In this document: positions 1-8,393 of the stretch, piece after piece
Position numbering within the stretch: position 1 is the first letter of the stretch
How the letters are laid out: each line of letters starts with the position of its first letter
Assembly (NCBI GenBank): GCA_002238685.1
Contig: MPMV01000034.1
Location: forward strand, 1-46,705
Reading direction: 5' to 3'
Source of the DNA: a bacterium EF100-94H03 bin56
GTDB taxonomy: Bacteria > Pseudomonadota > Alphaproteobacteria > SP197
DNA length: 46,705 bases
The notes under the pieces: generated by a model
The model's database searches: none
What the model was told of the DNA's origin: nothing
What the model saw: the letters and a program-made list of their open reading frames with translations, nothing else
Made by a program: the position numbers and the translations under genes

Positions 1-2
1 AA

Positions 3-39
3 CTCCCCCGGAGCGCCTGTTGCAAGGCCTTCGGGGGAG
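3..39 (-). terminator. inverted repeat after the dimethylformamidase operon
   Basis: Bases 3-10 (CTCCCCCG) pair perfectly with 32-39, and an inner GCCT/AGGC pairing extends the hairpin. It lies about 80 bases past the stop codon of the large subunit on the minus strand and is followed by TT at the window edge. A transcription terminator is likely, but the downstream T tract cannot be seen because the window ends. Confidence 0.4.
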
Positions 40-121
40 ACCCGGCACACCCGGGAACACACAACCCTCCCTCATAAACCGTGCTCGGTGGAACCGGATT
101 CACCATCAAACTGCGTGGCGG

Positions 122-2311
122 CTAACAGCAGATTCGCGACACGTTGTTGTCGTAGCCGTTGTGCGGCAGGCTGCCCGGCCAGGCGATGGAGCCCACGGAA
201 AACACCGCGCCGCCGCCGGGCGTTTCGAAGAACGTCATATCGGCGCGCACGTTGGGGTTCTGGACACCGTCCATGGCAGCATGGTTGAAACCGATTTCGT
301 CGGGCACGATCAGCGTGTTACTGGAGTGGCCTTCCGAGGACGCCAGGATCAGGGTGTGGGGCGGGGTGCCGAGCATGGGGTCGACGGCGTCGATCTCGCT
401 GCCGCTGGCTCCGCCGGCGAAGATTCCAAAATCGCCAATCACCTCGTCGTCGCCAATGCCCTCGAAGATGAACCGGGCACGGGCATCAAAGCTCCCATCC
501 TTGCGTACGTAATAGCCCGAGACATCGAAGCCGACCGCTACCGTGCCGACCCCGCAAAGCGCCTGGGGCGACGTGCCGAGACGGCGCCACAGGCCACCGT
601 ACTCGCCGTTGAACTCCAGGTAGTACTCGCCCGGCTCCTCGCTGCGATAGCGGATGCCGTCCTCGGCCCGGCGCAACTCGACCACTCCCGGCATGGCGTC
701 CGACATGGCGCAACGCCAGATGAAGCCGTTGCCGCCGAGATAGGCCATGCGGCCGCCCCGCGCCAGATAGGTCTGCAGGCCATCCCACATGGGAGTGGTG
801 TAGTACTCGGGATGGGCGCCGGTGATCACGGCGCTGTACCGCTCGAGCAGCGCAACACCTTCCTTGTGCAGGTCTTCGTCGGTAATGACGTCGTATGCGA
901 TGCCCTTCTCTTCGAGCCAGCCGAGGATGTGGGTGTCGGCATTGATGTTCCACACCGGATCCGTCTTGGGGCCGACCTGGCTCACTGGCCGCAGGCGCGA
1001 GGCATACCGCACGCCACTTCCGTCGGAATGGTCGTCGTAGGTCGACAGTCCGTATTCCGGGTGCTCCTGAAGGAATACTTCCCCCGGTTGCATTGTGGTC
1101 CAATAGCATTCGGTCACTTCGCCGAAGGGCTCCTGCCACGTCCACTGGATGTTGGAATAGGCCATGTAGGTGACCGTCGAGGCCAGGAAGGCGAGCTTGG
1201 CCGTAGTGGTGCCGCGTGGCGGGCGGACATAGAAGGTCAGGTACCATTCATCGTCGTCGGCCCGCAGGCGCACCGCGTAGACACCGCTGCGCAGGTCTGC
1301 CGGGATCTCGTAGGTAAAGTCGGTGTCCCATTCTGCGTCGTAGAGGTCGTCATCGTGGAAGTGGATGGCGCCGTATTCCTCGGGCGCGTGGCGCCAGTTC
1401 TGTTCGTTGCCGCTCCAGTTGAAGCCCTTGACCGCGCGCGACGGCAGGTTGACCACCCGGCCATGAAGGCTGTTGGGGCCGGCGTCGATGACCGTGACGT
1501 CGCCGATCTTGCGGGAGAAGTCCCAGGCAGCGACCACCGAGGCATCGCGCTTGTGAGGCATGGCGTTCCAGCCCAGGGCAACGCTGTCGGCCATGTTCAG
1601 CGCGCGAGCGACCAGCCGCGGCCGGTCGAGCTTGCCGTTGAAGAAGTGGCTGGCGCCGGGCCGCCCCGACGGATGGGTCGCCGGCATCGCCGCCATGATC
1701 AGCGGCTGGGCACTACCCATGGCGGGTGTGAAGTCGACGGCGCCGGTGGCGCTGGCGCTGGTACTGGCTTCGAACTGCGGGCCGATAAAGTCCTGGGATA
1801 CGGTAAGCGCTGCCGCCACCGCATCATAGGCGGCGGAGACCAGGTGCCAGCGCCGCTTCGCCAGTGGCCTGCCGGTGGTGACTTCCACAGTCCCGCGGCT
1901 GCCGTCGCCGAGCCGCATGGCCGCGGCACCACTGTCGTCAATGGTCAGGGAAAAACCACTGGCAGTGGCATCGTCCCAATTCGAGATCAGGCCCTGGGCG
2001 CCCTTTTCGGGGGTCGTCGGAAAGACCCAGGCCTGGACCGTGAAGCTGGCCAGGCCGGTCACCAGCGGGCTTGAGGGAATGGTCACATAGGATCCCGCAA
2101 CGGTGACCTGCTCGCGACCGGGATACTCGCCGGCGAAAGGCGCCGCGATCTCCTCTTCGCGATAGATGTCGAGATCGGGATCGTCGTTGCCGCAGATCAC
2201 CCGTACCAGGTCGGCGCGATAGCGATCAGGCCCATACGTGCTGACCATGACGTCAAGTGTATCGCCCGGCATGACAGTCCAGGGAGTACAGTACCCCATG
2301 ATCTTCTTCAT
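122..2311 (-). CDS. N,N-dimethylformamidase-like large (beta) subunit
   Basis: The product is 729 aa and resembles the large subunit of N,N-dimethylformamidase, which hydrolyses formamides to formate and an amine. Residues about 75-240 look like a LamG/concanavalin-type beta sandwich (SFTVQAWVF, GKLDRPRLVARAL). Residues about 330-729 form the family's C-terminal catalytic domain. The known enzyme has a mononuclear iron held by two Tyr and one carboxylate. The blocks TYMAYSN (Tyr382/385), LSTYDDHSDG (Tyr425) and GAHPEYY (Glu502) have matching order and similar spacing, so the iron site seems intact; this mapping is my inference. The small-subunit gene ends 12 bases upstream. The enzyme family is well supported, but the real substrate may be another N-substituted amide. 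An antisense open frame covers most of the gene and is judged a GC-skew artefact. Confidence 0.85.
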   Translation of the reverse strand: MKKIMGYCTPWTVMPGDTLDVMVSTYGPDRYRADLVRVICGNDDPDLDIYREEEIAAPFAGEYPGREQVTVAGSYVTIPSSPLVTGLASFTVQAWVFPTTPEKGAQGLISNWDDATASGFSLTIDDSGAAAMRLGDGSRGTVEVTTGRPLAKRRWHLVSAAYDAVAAALTVSQDFIGPQFEASTSASATGAVDFTPAMGSAQPLIMAAMPATHPSGRPGASHFFNGKLDRPRLVARALNMADSVALGWNAMPHKRDASVVAAWDFSRKIGDVTVIDAGPNSLHGRVVNLPSRAVKGFNWSGNEQNWRHAPEEYGAIHFHDDDLYDAEWDTDFTYEIPADLRSGVYAVRLRADDDEWYLTFYVRPPRGTTTAKLAFLASTVTYMAYSNIQWTWQEPFGEVTECYWTTMQPGEVFLQEHPEYGLSTYDDHSDGSGVRYASRLRPVSQVGPKTDPVWNINADTHILGWLEEKGIAYDVITDEDLHKEGVALLERYSAVITGAHPEYYTTPMWDGLQTYLARGGRMAYLGGNGFIWRCAMSDAMPGVVELRRAEDGIRYRSEEPGEYYLEFNGEYGGLWRRLGTSPQALCGVGTVAVGFDVSGYYVRKDGSFDARARFIFEGIGDDEVIGDFGIFAGGASGSEIDAVDPMLGTPPHTLILASSEGHSSNTLIVPDEIGFNHAAMDGVQNPNVRADMTFFETPGGGAVFSVGSIAWPGSLPHNGYDNNVSRICC

Positions 2312-2323
2312 TGCCTGATCCCC

Positions 2324-2626
2324 TCAGTCCGGCGCGGCGACGCCGGTGACCGCCTGCCAGCGGATGCGGAAGACCTTCTTCGTGGCGGCATAGTAGTCGT
2401 CGAACACCAGGTCGTCGTAGTACTCCAGCTTGTCACCGCGGGCCTTCGGCATCTTGGCCAGGGTCCACTCGACGCCGCGCTTTGTGCAGACGATGATGGT
2501 GCGCTCTTCCATGGGCATCAGGCGCAGACGATTGACCATCAGGGTCAGCTCGGGGCCGTAGGGTCCACCTGGATTTTGATCGAATTCCTCGATCAGGTCG
2601 GTTCGTGCTGGATCGATTTCATACAT
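2324..2626 (-). CDS. N,N-dimethylformamidase-like small (alpha) subunit
   Basis: This 100-aa protein precedes the large subunit with a 12-base gap. Its layout follows what I recall of the dimethylformamidase small subunit: an acidic helix (DLIEEFDQNPGG), then YGPELTLMVNRLRLMPMEERTIIVCTKRGVEWTLAKM, broken here as a helix with the NRLRLMP turn followed by a strand and the basic VEWTLAKM segment. The family member is about 130 aa, so this one is shorter at the N terminus. The known enzyme is built from small and large subunits, and the pairing with the downstream gene is the strongest argument. Without the neighbour it would be called hypothetical. Confidence 0.7.
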   Translation of the reverse strand: MYEIDPARTDLIEEFDQNPGGPYGPELTLMVNRLRLMPMEERTIIVCTKRGVEWTLAKMPKARGDKLEYYDDLVFDDYYAATKKVFRIRWQAVTGVAAPD

Positions 2627-2662
2627 TCCATAACCCTTCGGTCAGCGCCAAGCGGCCGGATG

Positions 2663-3040
2663 TCATCGCTCGGGTTCCACGGTTATGAAATAATTCTTGA
2701 AGTTCCCTGTCATCTTGAAGGAGCCGTTGAAACCGCGCGGGATGACGAATGAGTCGCCGGGCGTGTACGTCCCGGTATGGCCGCTTTCGTCGGTGATGGT
2801 CATCGTGCCATCGAGCACGAAGCAGCATTGATCGAAGGGATAGTCGCGAGCCACCTCGGTGCACGGCGTGCATTGCCAGACACCGACGTTGACGTTGCCG
2901 GCGGCGTTGGTGAAGAAGATGTGGCCGCGTTCGTCGGCGATGCCCTCAGCCACCGCGTCGTCGCCGATATAGCCCATGGGCTTCATGCCGCCATCCGGCG
3001 ACCCGTCGGGTAGCAGACGTGTAATGACGTTGTCAGTCAT
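2663..3040 (-). CDS. small cupin-domain protein (DUF861/cupin_3 type)
   Basis: This 125-aa single-domain cupin is the first gene of the minus-strand operon, 36 bases upstream of the small amidase subunit. The two cupin motifs are visible: CFVLDGTMTITDESG followed by YTPGDSFVIPRGFNGSFKMTGNFKNYFI. The usual metal-binding histidines of motif 1 are absent, as in many DUF861/EutQ-like cupins, so binding of a small ligand is as likely as metal catalysis. CTPCTEV has two cysteines. Its role beside a formamidase is unknown; it could sense or process a related small molecule. The ATG at 3040 is preceded by no strong ribosome site. Confidence 0.75.
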   Translation of the reverse strand: MTDNVITRLLPDGSPDGGMKPMGYIGDDAVAEGIADERGHIFFTNAAGNVNVGVWQCTPCTEVARDYPFDQCCFVLDGTMTITDESGHTGTYTPGDSFVIPRGFNGSFKMTGNFKNYFITVEPER

Positions 3041-3338
3041 CGTGTTGCCTCATGGAACAAGAGATCGATGGGAACGTCGCGGCGAGGCCGGGAAAGTATA
3101 TGGGCCTCGTATCCAGGAAGCAAAAAGGGGCTTTCACCCGGCTGCCGGCGCGCGGTTTTCACATTCGCTTGCGATCGGGATACTCACGGCGGTGACCTGT
3201 CCCCCTTTGCCAAAGTCGGCGAAGCCGAAGCGGCTCCGGGCACACTTCTGAGAAACTGACTCGTCTTGGATCGGGTGTGCGCTCGACGCTGTGTCCTCTT
3301 TGGCTTTTCATTGAGGTTCTCCTGATAGGCGACAGATG

Positions 3339-3447
3339 GCCTCTTGGGATAAATGAATTGGATTAGAGGCAGTTCATTGCCTCTTGTAAGATTTGAATGT
3401 ATGGGCCATATTCGACCTGCAACGGCCCATCAGATGATGTAAGAGGC
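3339..3447 (+). promoter_or_regulatory. GCCTCTT boxes in front of hipBA (probable HipB operators)
   Basis: The motif GCCTCTT occurs at 3339-3345 and 3379-3385, and its complement at 3365-3370 (AGAGGC, six of seven bases) and 3441-3447 (AAGAGGC). This gives two inverted pairs in the 135 bases before hipB. A separate inverted repeat, ATGGGCC at 3401-3407 with GGCCCAT at 3424-3430, lies between them. HipB-type antitoxins repress their own operon through palindromic operators, so these are likely binding sites. The remaining sequence from 3041 to 3338 shows no gene and no other structure I can support. Confidence 0.5.
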
Positions 3448-3471
3448 CATACACTGCTGTTTGAGGGAAAC

Positions 3472-3810
3472 ATGAAGACGTCCCGACAAATGGAAACCGA
3501 GATCGGATACCGTCTGGCTCAGTTGCGGCTGTCCCGTAACGTGACGCAATCCATGCTGGCAAGGGATTCGGGGATCGGTTTGCGCACGTTGCGGCGCCTC
3601 GAGGTCGGCGAACCATCGACACTTGATACATTCCTGCGTGTCGTCCTTGCCCTGGACCTGGGTGATGCCATCCTCGGCGCGGTACCCACCGGCCAGGTCC
3701 GCCCGATCGAGCGCGTCTCGCGGGCCGGCGCCCAGCGCCGACGCGCCCGTCCGCGACCGCGCAAAGTCCCCGATCCTGCCTGGACATGGGGTGACGACCC
3801 GGATGACTGA
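3472..3810 (+). CDS. hipB: HipB-like antitoxin / transcriptional regulator
   Basis: This 112-aa protein has an N-terminal Cro/C1-type helix-turn-helix: IGYRLAQLRLSRNVTQSMLARDSGIGLRTLRRLE at about residues 10-45, reading as LRLSRNVTQ, LARDSGIGLRTLRRLE. It is followed by a short dimer segment and a basic, disordered C-terminal tail (QRRRARPRPRK). I chose the ATG at 3472 because GAGGGAA lies seven bases upstream; an in-frame ATG at 3397 would run through the operator region. The reading frame overlaps the start of hipA by 8 bases, which implies translational coupling. It should neutralise HipA and repress the pair. HipBA identity rests on the neighbour as well as on the helix-turn-helix. Confidence 0.85.
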   Translation: MKTSRQMETEIGYRLAQLRLSRNVTQSMLARDSGIGLRTLRRLEVGEPSTLDTFLRVVLALDLGDAILGAVPTGQVRPIERVSRAGAQRRRARPRPRKVPDPAWTWGDDPDD

Positions 3811-5134
3811 CGCCAACGTCATACTTTGGGGCCGACGCATCGGAGCGGTGTCCTGGGACCGAGCGCGTGCCCTTGCGGTCTTCCAGTACGACCCGGCCTT
3901 CGTCGGCGCCAGCATCGAGGTTGCTCCTCTCACGATGCCTGCCAGAGAAACACCCTATGAGTTCCCGGCTCTCAGCAGGGAAACCTTCAAGGGTCTGCCG
4001 GGAATGCTTGCAGATGCGCTGCCGGACAGGTTCGGAAACCGTCTCATCGATGCGTGGCTGGCGGAAACCGGCAGGAATTCAGATGCCTTCAACCCGGTCG
4101 ACCGGCTCTGCTACATCGGCCGCCGCGGCATCGGCGCACTTGAGTTTGAGCCTGCCCTTCGACGACAGACAAGAGCCAGGAAACTGGAGGTTGCCCGATT
4201 GGTCAACCTTGCGAACAGGGTGCTCGACGAACGCGCAAATCTTGTCGGGCGTCTGGACGGTGGGAACGATGCCGATGCGCTTGAGGATATCTTGAGCGTC
4301 GGCACGTCGGCAGGAGGCGCACGGGCGAAAGCGGTTCTTGCCTGGAACCCGGTGACCGGCGAATTCAGATCCGGTCAACTAGAGGCCGACGAGGGCTTCG
4401 AGCACTGGCTCCTCAAGTTCGACGGCGTTTCGAACAACAGGGACAAGGAACTGGCCGATCCTGGAGGATTCGGCAAGATCGAATTCGCGTACGCCAGCAT
4501 GGCGCGCGCGGCTGGCATATCCATGTCGGAATGCCGGCTCCATCATGAGGGCGGCCGCAGTCACTTCATGACGAAACGTTTCGATCGGGACGATACCGGC
4601 CGCAAGATCCACATGCAGTCACTCGGGGCGACGCAGCACTTCGACTTTAACGACCCCTCAGCGTATTCCTACGAACAGGCCATCATGACAATCCGGGAGT
4701 TGAACCTTGGAATGCCTGCGGTCGAAGAACAGTTTCGTCGCGCACTCTTCAATGTCATGGCGCGCAATCAGGATGACCACGTCAAGAACATCGCTTTCCT
4801 GATGGACCGATCAGGGCAATGGGCGCTGTCCCCGGCTTATGACCTCACCTATGCCTATAATCCGGGCGGCCCATGGACCCGAGACCACCAGATGAGTTTG
4901 GCCGGCCGCCGCAATGACTTTGAACGTGAAGATCTCCTCCAGTTTGCCGCCTCCGCTGGCCTCAAACGGCGCAAAGCGCTGCAGATACTGGAAGAAGTGA
5001 GCAGTTCTGTCCGGGACTGGGCCAAACACGCTAAAGCAGCCGAGGTCTCAACGCGTGATGCGGGACGGATCGAAGAAACCTTCAGATCGAATCTCATGTC
5101 TGGCCGGCAGAAATCTTCCCTCCGCATTTCGTAG
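3803..5134 (+). CDS. hipA: HipA-like serine/threonine kinase toxin
   Basis: This 443-aa protein is close to the usual HipA length. It shows an N-terminal HipA domain (RETFKGLPGMLADALPDRFGNRL), the glycine-rich loop GTSAGGARAKAVLAWN, the catalytic loop NQDDHVKNIAFLMD and the metal-binding segment SPAYDLTY. The catalytic Asp (in NQDDH) and the DLT-type metal motif are intact, so the kinase should be active. E. coli HipA phosphorylates glutamyl-tRNA synthetase and causes dormancy; the target here is not known. The ATG at 3803 overlaps the 3' end of hipB. An upstream in-frame start at 3623 would lie wholly inside hipB and is rejected. Confidence 0.92.
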   Translation: MTDANVILWGRRIGAVSWDRARALAVFQYDPAFVGASIEVAPLTMPARETPYEFPALSRETFKGLPGMLADALPDRFGNRLIDAWLAETGRNSDAFNPVDRLCYIGRRGIGALEFEPALRRQTRARKLEVARLVNLANRVLDERANLVGRLDGGNDADALEDILSVGTSAGGARAKAVLAWNPVTGEFRSGQLEADEGFEHWLLKFDGVSNNRDKELADPGGFGKIEFAYASMARAAGISMSECRLHHEGGRSHFMTKRFDRDDTGRKIHMQSLGATQHFDFNDPSAYSYEQAIMTIRELNLGMPAVEEQFRRALFNVMARNQDDHVKNIAFLMDRSGQWALSPAYDLTYAYNPGGPWTRDHQMSLAGRRNDFEREDLLQFAASAGLKRRKALQILEEVSSSVRDWAKHAKAAEVSTRDAGRIEETFRSNLMSGRQKSSLRIS

Positions 5135-5685
5135 GCCTTGAGAAAGTCGGCTTCAACCACCCCTGCATTTCTCTGGAGCCTATGCCTGGCAAGTTCACGT
5201 GATGAGCGTTTCGCATTGACCTCCGGTCTTGAAGGGCCGCGCCGCGACGGGCGCACCCCGCGCATGTCTGGTTGAGGTCTTGTCAGCCTTGGCTGTCCGC
5301 ATTTCATCGGTGGTGGAGACGGAACCCGGTGACGAAGGCGCGATTGTGACCTTGATCACGACACCAGACTCTTCGCGATGGCCTGACATCGAACCCCTGG
5401 AGACATCGGACCCGACGGTCGAGGACGTGCGGCAAACTGACCAGACGCGGCATCATGCCATTTGCGAGTGTTCTCCCGGCAGTCACCGGGATTTTCGGGA
5501 AGGCGTCAGGATGCTCGTCGACGTGCATCCGTTGGTGGTCGACCATCGATTCGACGTGGATTCTTCCGTTGCCATCATGCATGGGGAAGGGACGGATGAG
5601 CATCCATCGGGTCATTCACGCGCGTGACGCTTCTGCACCTGCGCCACGTGCTCGTTTCGCTCTTCGGCGTCGAACTCCGCCGAGA
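5135..5685. other. 551-base stretch with no supportable gene
   Basis: This lies between the 3' ends of hipA and the NYN gene. Open frames on both strands (for example 5229-5627 plus and 5304-5615 minus) have no recognisable motif, no good ribosome site and low-complexity composition typical of antisense or random frames in GC-rich DNA. I see no repeat or RNA. Confidence 0.5.
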
Positions 5686-6459
5686 CTATGCCGCCGACGC
5701 CTTCCCGGCGCCCGAACCCTTCGGTGCGGCATCCGCCTTGTGACGGACATGAACGGCGCCCCGGTCCTTGCGGATATCGAACCCGCCCGATTTCTCCACC
5801 AGGGTGCTCAGATTCGCGCAGCCGTAGCTGCGCGGATCGAAATCGGGATGCGCGCCCTGAATGCGACTCCCGATGCTGGACAGGTTCTCCCATCCGTCGG
5901 CGTCCGGCTCCCCGATCGCGTCCGCAATGATCTTTCGGGCCTTGCTCGGAGGATCCTTCTTCGGCGCTGCGGCCTTGGCCGGCGCCGTGCCGCCCTTCTT
6001 TTCCTCCGGTTCTGCATCCAGAAGGTTCTCGACATAGATGAAGCGGTTGCAGGCGTTGCGGAAGGCCTCGACCGCCTTGCGCTCCCCGAAGCCGTACACC
6101 TCCAGGCCCTCCTCCCGCAGACGCTGGGCAAGGCGCGTGAAGTCGCTGTCCGAACTGACCAGCACGACCCCGTCGAGCGTGCGCTTGTACATGAGATCCA
6201 TGGCGTCGATCACGAGCGCTATGTCGGACGCGTTCTTGCCCTTCGAGTTGCTGCGTTGCTGATGCTGCAGGATTGCCAGCGACTGAATCGCTCCCTCCCA
6301 GCCGGAAAGGCGGCTGCCCGAGAAATCGCCGTAGATGCGCCTGACATTGGCCTCGCCCAGCTTGACGATCTCGTCGAATATCGGCTGGGCGTGTTTCGCA
6401 CTGGTGTTATCCGCGTCGATCAGGATCGCGAGACTCATTGTCTTTCGGGCTTCGGCCAT
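5686..6459 (-). CDS. NYN-domain putative RNase with C-terminal OST-HTH/LOTUS domain
   Basis: The product is about 257 aa. Residues about 9-150 form a NYN (PIN-like) nuclease domain: LAILIDADN, then ASDIALVIDAMDLMY and VVLVSSDSDFTRLAQRLREEG, giving the expected acidic residues. A Lys/Ala/Pro-rich linker follows. Residues about 178-240 look like an OST-HTH/LOTUS RNA-binding domain (WENLSSIGSRIQGAHPDFDPRSYG, split by family motif GCANLSTLVEK). The family is a common single-gene putative RNase (YacP/LabA-like) in Proteobacteria. I chose the ATG at 6459 because AGGGAG lies five bases upstream; a GTG six bases earlier sits inside that ribosome site. It stands alone, between two toxin loci. Confidence 0.88.
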   Translation of the reverse strand: MAEARKTMSLAILIDADNTSAKHAQPIFDEIVKLGEANVRRIYGDFSGSRLSGWEGAIQSLAILQHQQRSNSKGKNASDIALVIDAMDLMYKRTLDGVVLVSSDSDFTRLAQRLREEGLEVYGFGERKAVEAFRNACNRFIYVENLLDAEPEEKKGGTAPAKAAAPKKDPPSKARKIIADAIGEPDADGWENLSSIGSRIQGAHPDFDPRSYGCANLSTLVEKSGGFDIRKDRGAVHVRHKADAAPKGSGAGKASAA

Positions 6460-6753
6460 GGACACTCCCTGCGGTCGTCCCTCTCAGGGGCGCACCCGCG
6501 TGGCATTTCATTGGTTCTTACGTCATTGCCGGCGAATGCGCCATGCCGGAAGGGCATCTGTCGTTCGTTTCCCCGCCATCGACCGTCACACGGTCCGACG
6601 GCTGCCACAAGGGCGAAGTCCTGAACCCGAGGTGGGACAAGATTGGCCTGGAGTCGAACGAGTTTCGCCTTCCCGTTGCACTGCTTCTGGAGGCAAGAGG
6701 CCGCCGCCGATCGCCACCAGATCAGGATCTGCCCGAGTTGTCTGATAGCCACC
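6460..6753. other. 294-base stretch without an intact gene
   Basis: This lies upstream of the NYN gene. The rightmost part (about 6640-6753) may be the degraded 5' end of the toxin relic that follows, in the same frame as its first half, but the residues are not convincing. Nothing else is supported. Confidence 0.4.
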
Positions 6754-7039
6754 ACCGACCCGGCAATTCGTCCGCGTTACGTCGTGCTATTACCGATCAC
6801 CCATACACCGCCTTGGGGGCGATACGGCGGGCATCGGAATCTTGGCGCGCGTCAGACAGGTCTTGAGCCTCGACGACACGCCGAACCGGGTAATCGTGTC
6901 GGAGCACAATGTCGATGAATGGCCCAATGCCGGGCTGTCTCTGCTGCCCGGTCAGCCGGACACCTTCAGCTGCGATTTCATCCCGCCGGGACTGTTCGCG
7001 CTGATCAAGGCCCGTTCCTCGAGTTGGCTCGCTCGAAGG
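6754..7039 (+). pseudogene. frameshifted PemK/MazF-like growth inhibitor relic
   Basis: Two adjoining frames together read like one small toxin. Frame 1 gives RPRYVVLLPITHTP up to base 6810; one base later frame 2 continues as LGGDTAGIGILARVRQ, then DTPNRVIVSEHNVDEWP, PGQPDTFSCDFIPPGLFALIKAR. The pattern 'VVLPITHTPP ... IPARVRQ.LGLDD ... NRVIVSE.N.. WP ... FIPPGLF..IKAR' is, as I recall, that of a PemK-like growth inhibitor common in alphaproteobacteria. A single extra C near 6811 (or a two-base loss) breaks the frame. No antitoxin partner or ribosome site is visible. The family name is from memory and moderately sure; the frameshift is seen directly. Confidence 0.5.
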
Positions 7040-7299
7040 AGAGCCGCACCGTTCGCCGCTGAGGGTGGCGCATTCCCCAGAATAATCGTTTCAGTGATCC
7101 GCTGGCCTTGGGCGAAGGCATCCCCATGATCACCAGGCTGCTCGGTGACTCGCAGGTGCAAACAAGGGCGCGCCATGCACATCTGGTGGAATGTTTCGGC
7201 AACGAAGTCGGCGGACCGGGTCGCGGACAGCATCACGGGCGACCTTCTTGCGGGTCAACCGGGATAGCCGTCTGCCGACCCGAAGGCCAGCCAGCCGAG

Positions 7300-7737
7300 T
7301 CAATCAGGCAGTGACCTGAACGGATCGATAGCGGGGATGTCGACCGGTGCGAAATGGCGCACGTTTCGGGTGAGAACCGTAAGATCGTGGACGCCCGCCG
7401 TCGCCGCGATGGCGAGGTCGGCAAAGCCCGGCGATTGACCCGTGGCGCGCGCCCGGTCCATCAGCAGCCCGGCGAGACGCGCCGCAGGAATGTCGAACGG
7501 GATCACCCTGTCGCCGTAAAGATGAAGAACGACGTCAAGCCAGTCGTCGAGATGGTTGGCCCGCGCGAGGCTGTCCAATCGTCTCAACTTGGCGATGCCG
7601 TCGCCGATCTCGGCCACGGTGATCGTCGACAGGAACAGGTCGTCGGAACGCGTGTCCAACCAGTCGGTCAGTGCCGCGGCGCCTTCACGACGGCCGGGAG
7701 CCCCCATCGAGAGGACATTCGTGTCCACCAGATACAA
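7300..7737 (-). CDS. vapC: VapC-like PIN-domain ribonuclease toxin
   Basis: This 145-aa PIN-domain protein begins LVDTNVLS and has the expected acidic residues: Asp5, Glu43 (STITVAEIGDGI) and Asp107 (SPGFADLAIAATA), with the TRNVRHF segment near residue 125. The active site looks complete. VapC toxins cleave specific RNAs, often tRNAs. Translation probably starts at TTG 7737: AGGA sits about seven bases upstream and overlaps the stop codon of the antitoxin gene, so the two genes are likely translationally coupled. The length is slightly above the usual 130-140 aa. Confidence 0.92.
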   Translation of the reverse strand: MYLVDTNVLSMGAPGRREGAAALTDWLDTRSDDLFLSTITVAEIGDGIAKLRRLDSLARANHLDDWLDVVLHLYGDRVIPFDIPAARLAGLLMDRARATGQSPGFADLAIAATAGVHDLTVLTRNVRHFAPVDIPAIDPFRSLPD

Positions 7738-7745
7738 GAAATATC

Positions 7746-7988
7746 CTACATTTTGGCGTCGCGTACCGGGCTCGTGTCGCGCGGCGGCAGGTCGCCCTCT
7801 TCAAGCCCCGAAGCGGCGAGGAGATGACCGAACGACGGGACCTGGCGAAGGCGTTTCCATTCGTCGAGGCCGACAAGGACCGCCCGCGGCTGACCGCGAC
7901 GGGTGATGACGGCGGCATCGCCGTTCGCGGCTCCTTCCACCAGGGCCGACAGCGTTGCCTTGGCTTCGCGCAGCTGTACCGTTCGCAT
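7746..7988 (-). CDS. vapB: VapB/Phd-YefM-type antitoxin
   Basis: This 80-aa protein starts MRTVQLREAKATLSALVEGA, followed by DAAVITRRGQPRAVLVGLDEW, the typical Phd/YefM N-terminal DNA-binding and dimer domain. The C-terminal part (SFGHLLAASGLEEGDLPPRD) is the flexible toxin-binding segment. I chose the ATG at 7988, with GGAGG five bases upstream; a GTG three bases earlier is possible. The gene precedes vapC by 8 bases. It should block VapC and repress the operon. Confidence 0.88.
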   Translation of the reverse strand: MRTVQLREAKATLSALVEGAANGDAAVITRRGQPRAVLVGLDEWKRLRQVPSFGHLLAASGLEEGDLPPRDTSPVRDAKM

Positions 7989-8393
7989 CACTCCCTCCTG
8001 ACCAATGTAGTCACTATAGCTTGCAGCATCGGATTGGACAATCAGCGGGCATGCGTCACCTCACCTTCGAATCGACTTGTTCGCCAAATTGCAGGACCAT
8101 CCATCTCCGCACGAGAAAAGCCCTCCAGGAGACCAGTGTCTTCAGGTCGCAAGTGGTCGCAGGGACCCACGACCGGCGTTGTCTGCATCTGGATGAAGTG
8201 CGTTTGTGAGAGTCGAGGCCGCCGGTTGCGGAGACGATAGGGCATCGAGCTCCGTACCTCACTGGCGCGGCCTCAGTCGCATCGATGAGTGTGTCTGCAC
8301 TCCGGAATCGGATGGCGGGAGCCGCGGCTCAAGCAAAGCCGATTGCGACGCCGGCATCGTCGGAACGATCTCTGCTTGCACTGCCCGGGCGCG
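7989..8393. other. about 400-base stretch with no supportable gene
   Basis: This lies upstream of vapB and past the end of the P450 gene. Short open frames exist on both strands, but none shows a motif or ribosome site. The vapBC promoter must lie near 7990-8050 on the minus strand; I cannot identify clear -35 and -10 boxes. Confidence 0.4.

Noticed and set aside
20..2074. Long plus-strand open frame (684 codons) opposite the dimethylformamidase large subunit
   Set aside because: It has no motif and no ribosome site, and mirrors the codon periodicity of the minus-strand gene, whose family match is clear.
5229..5627. A small gene between hipA and the NYN gene
   Set aside because: The product has no family resemblance or start signal, and an equally good frame runs on the other strand.
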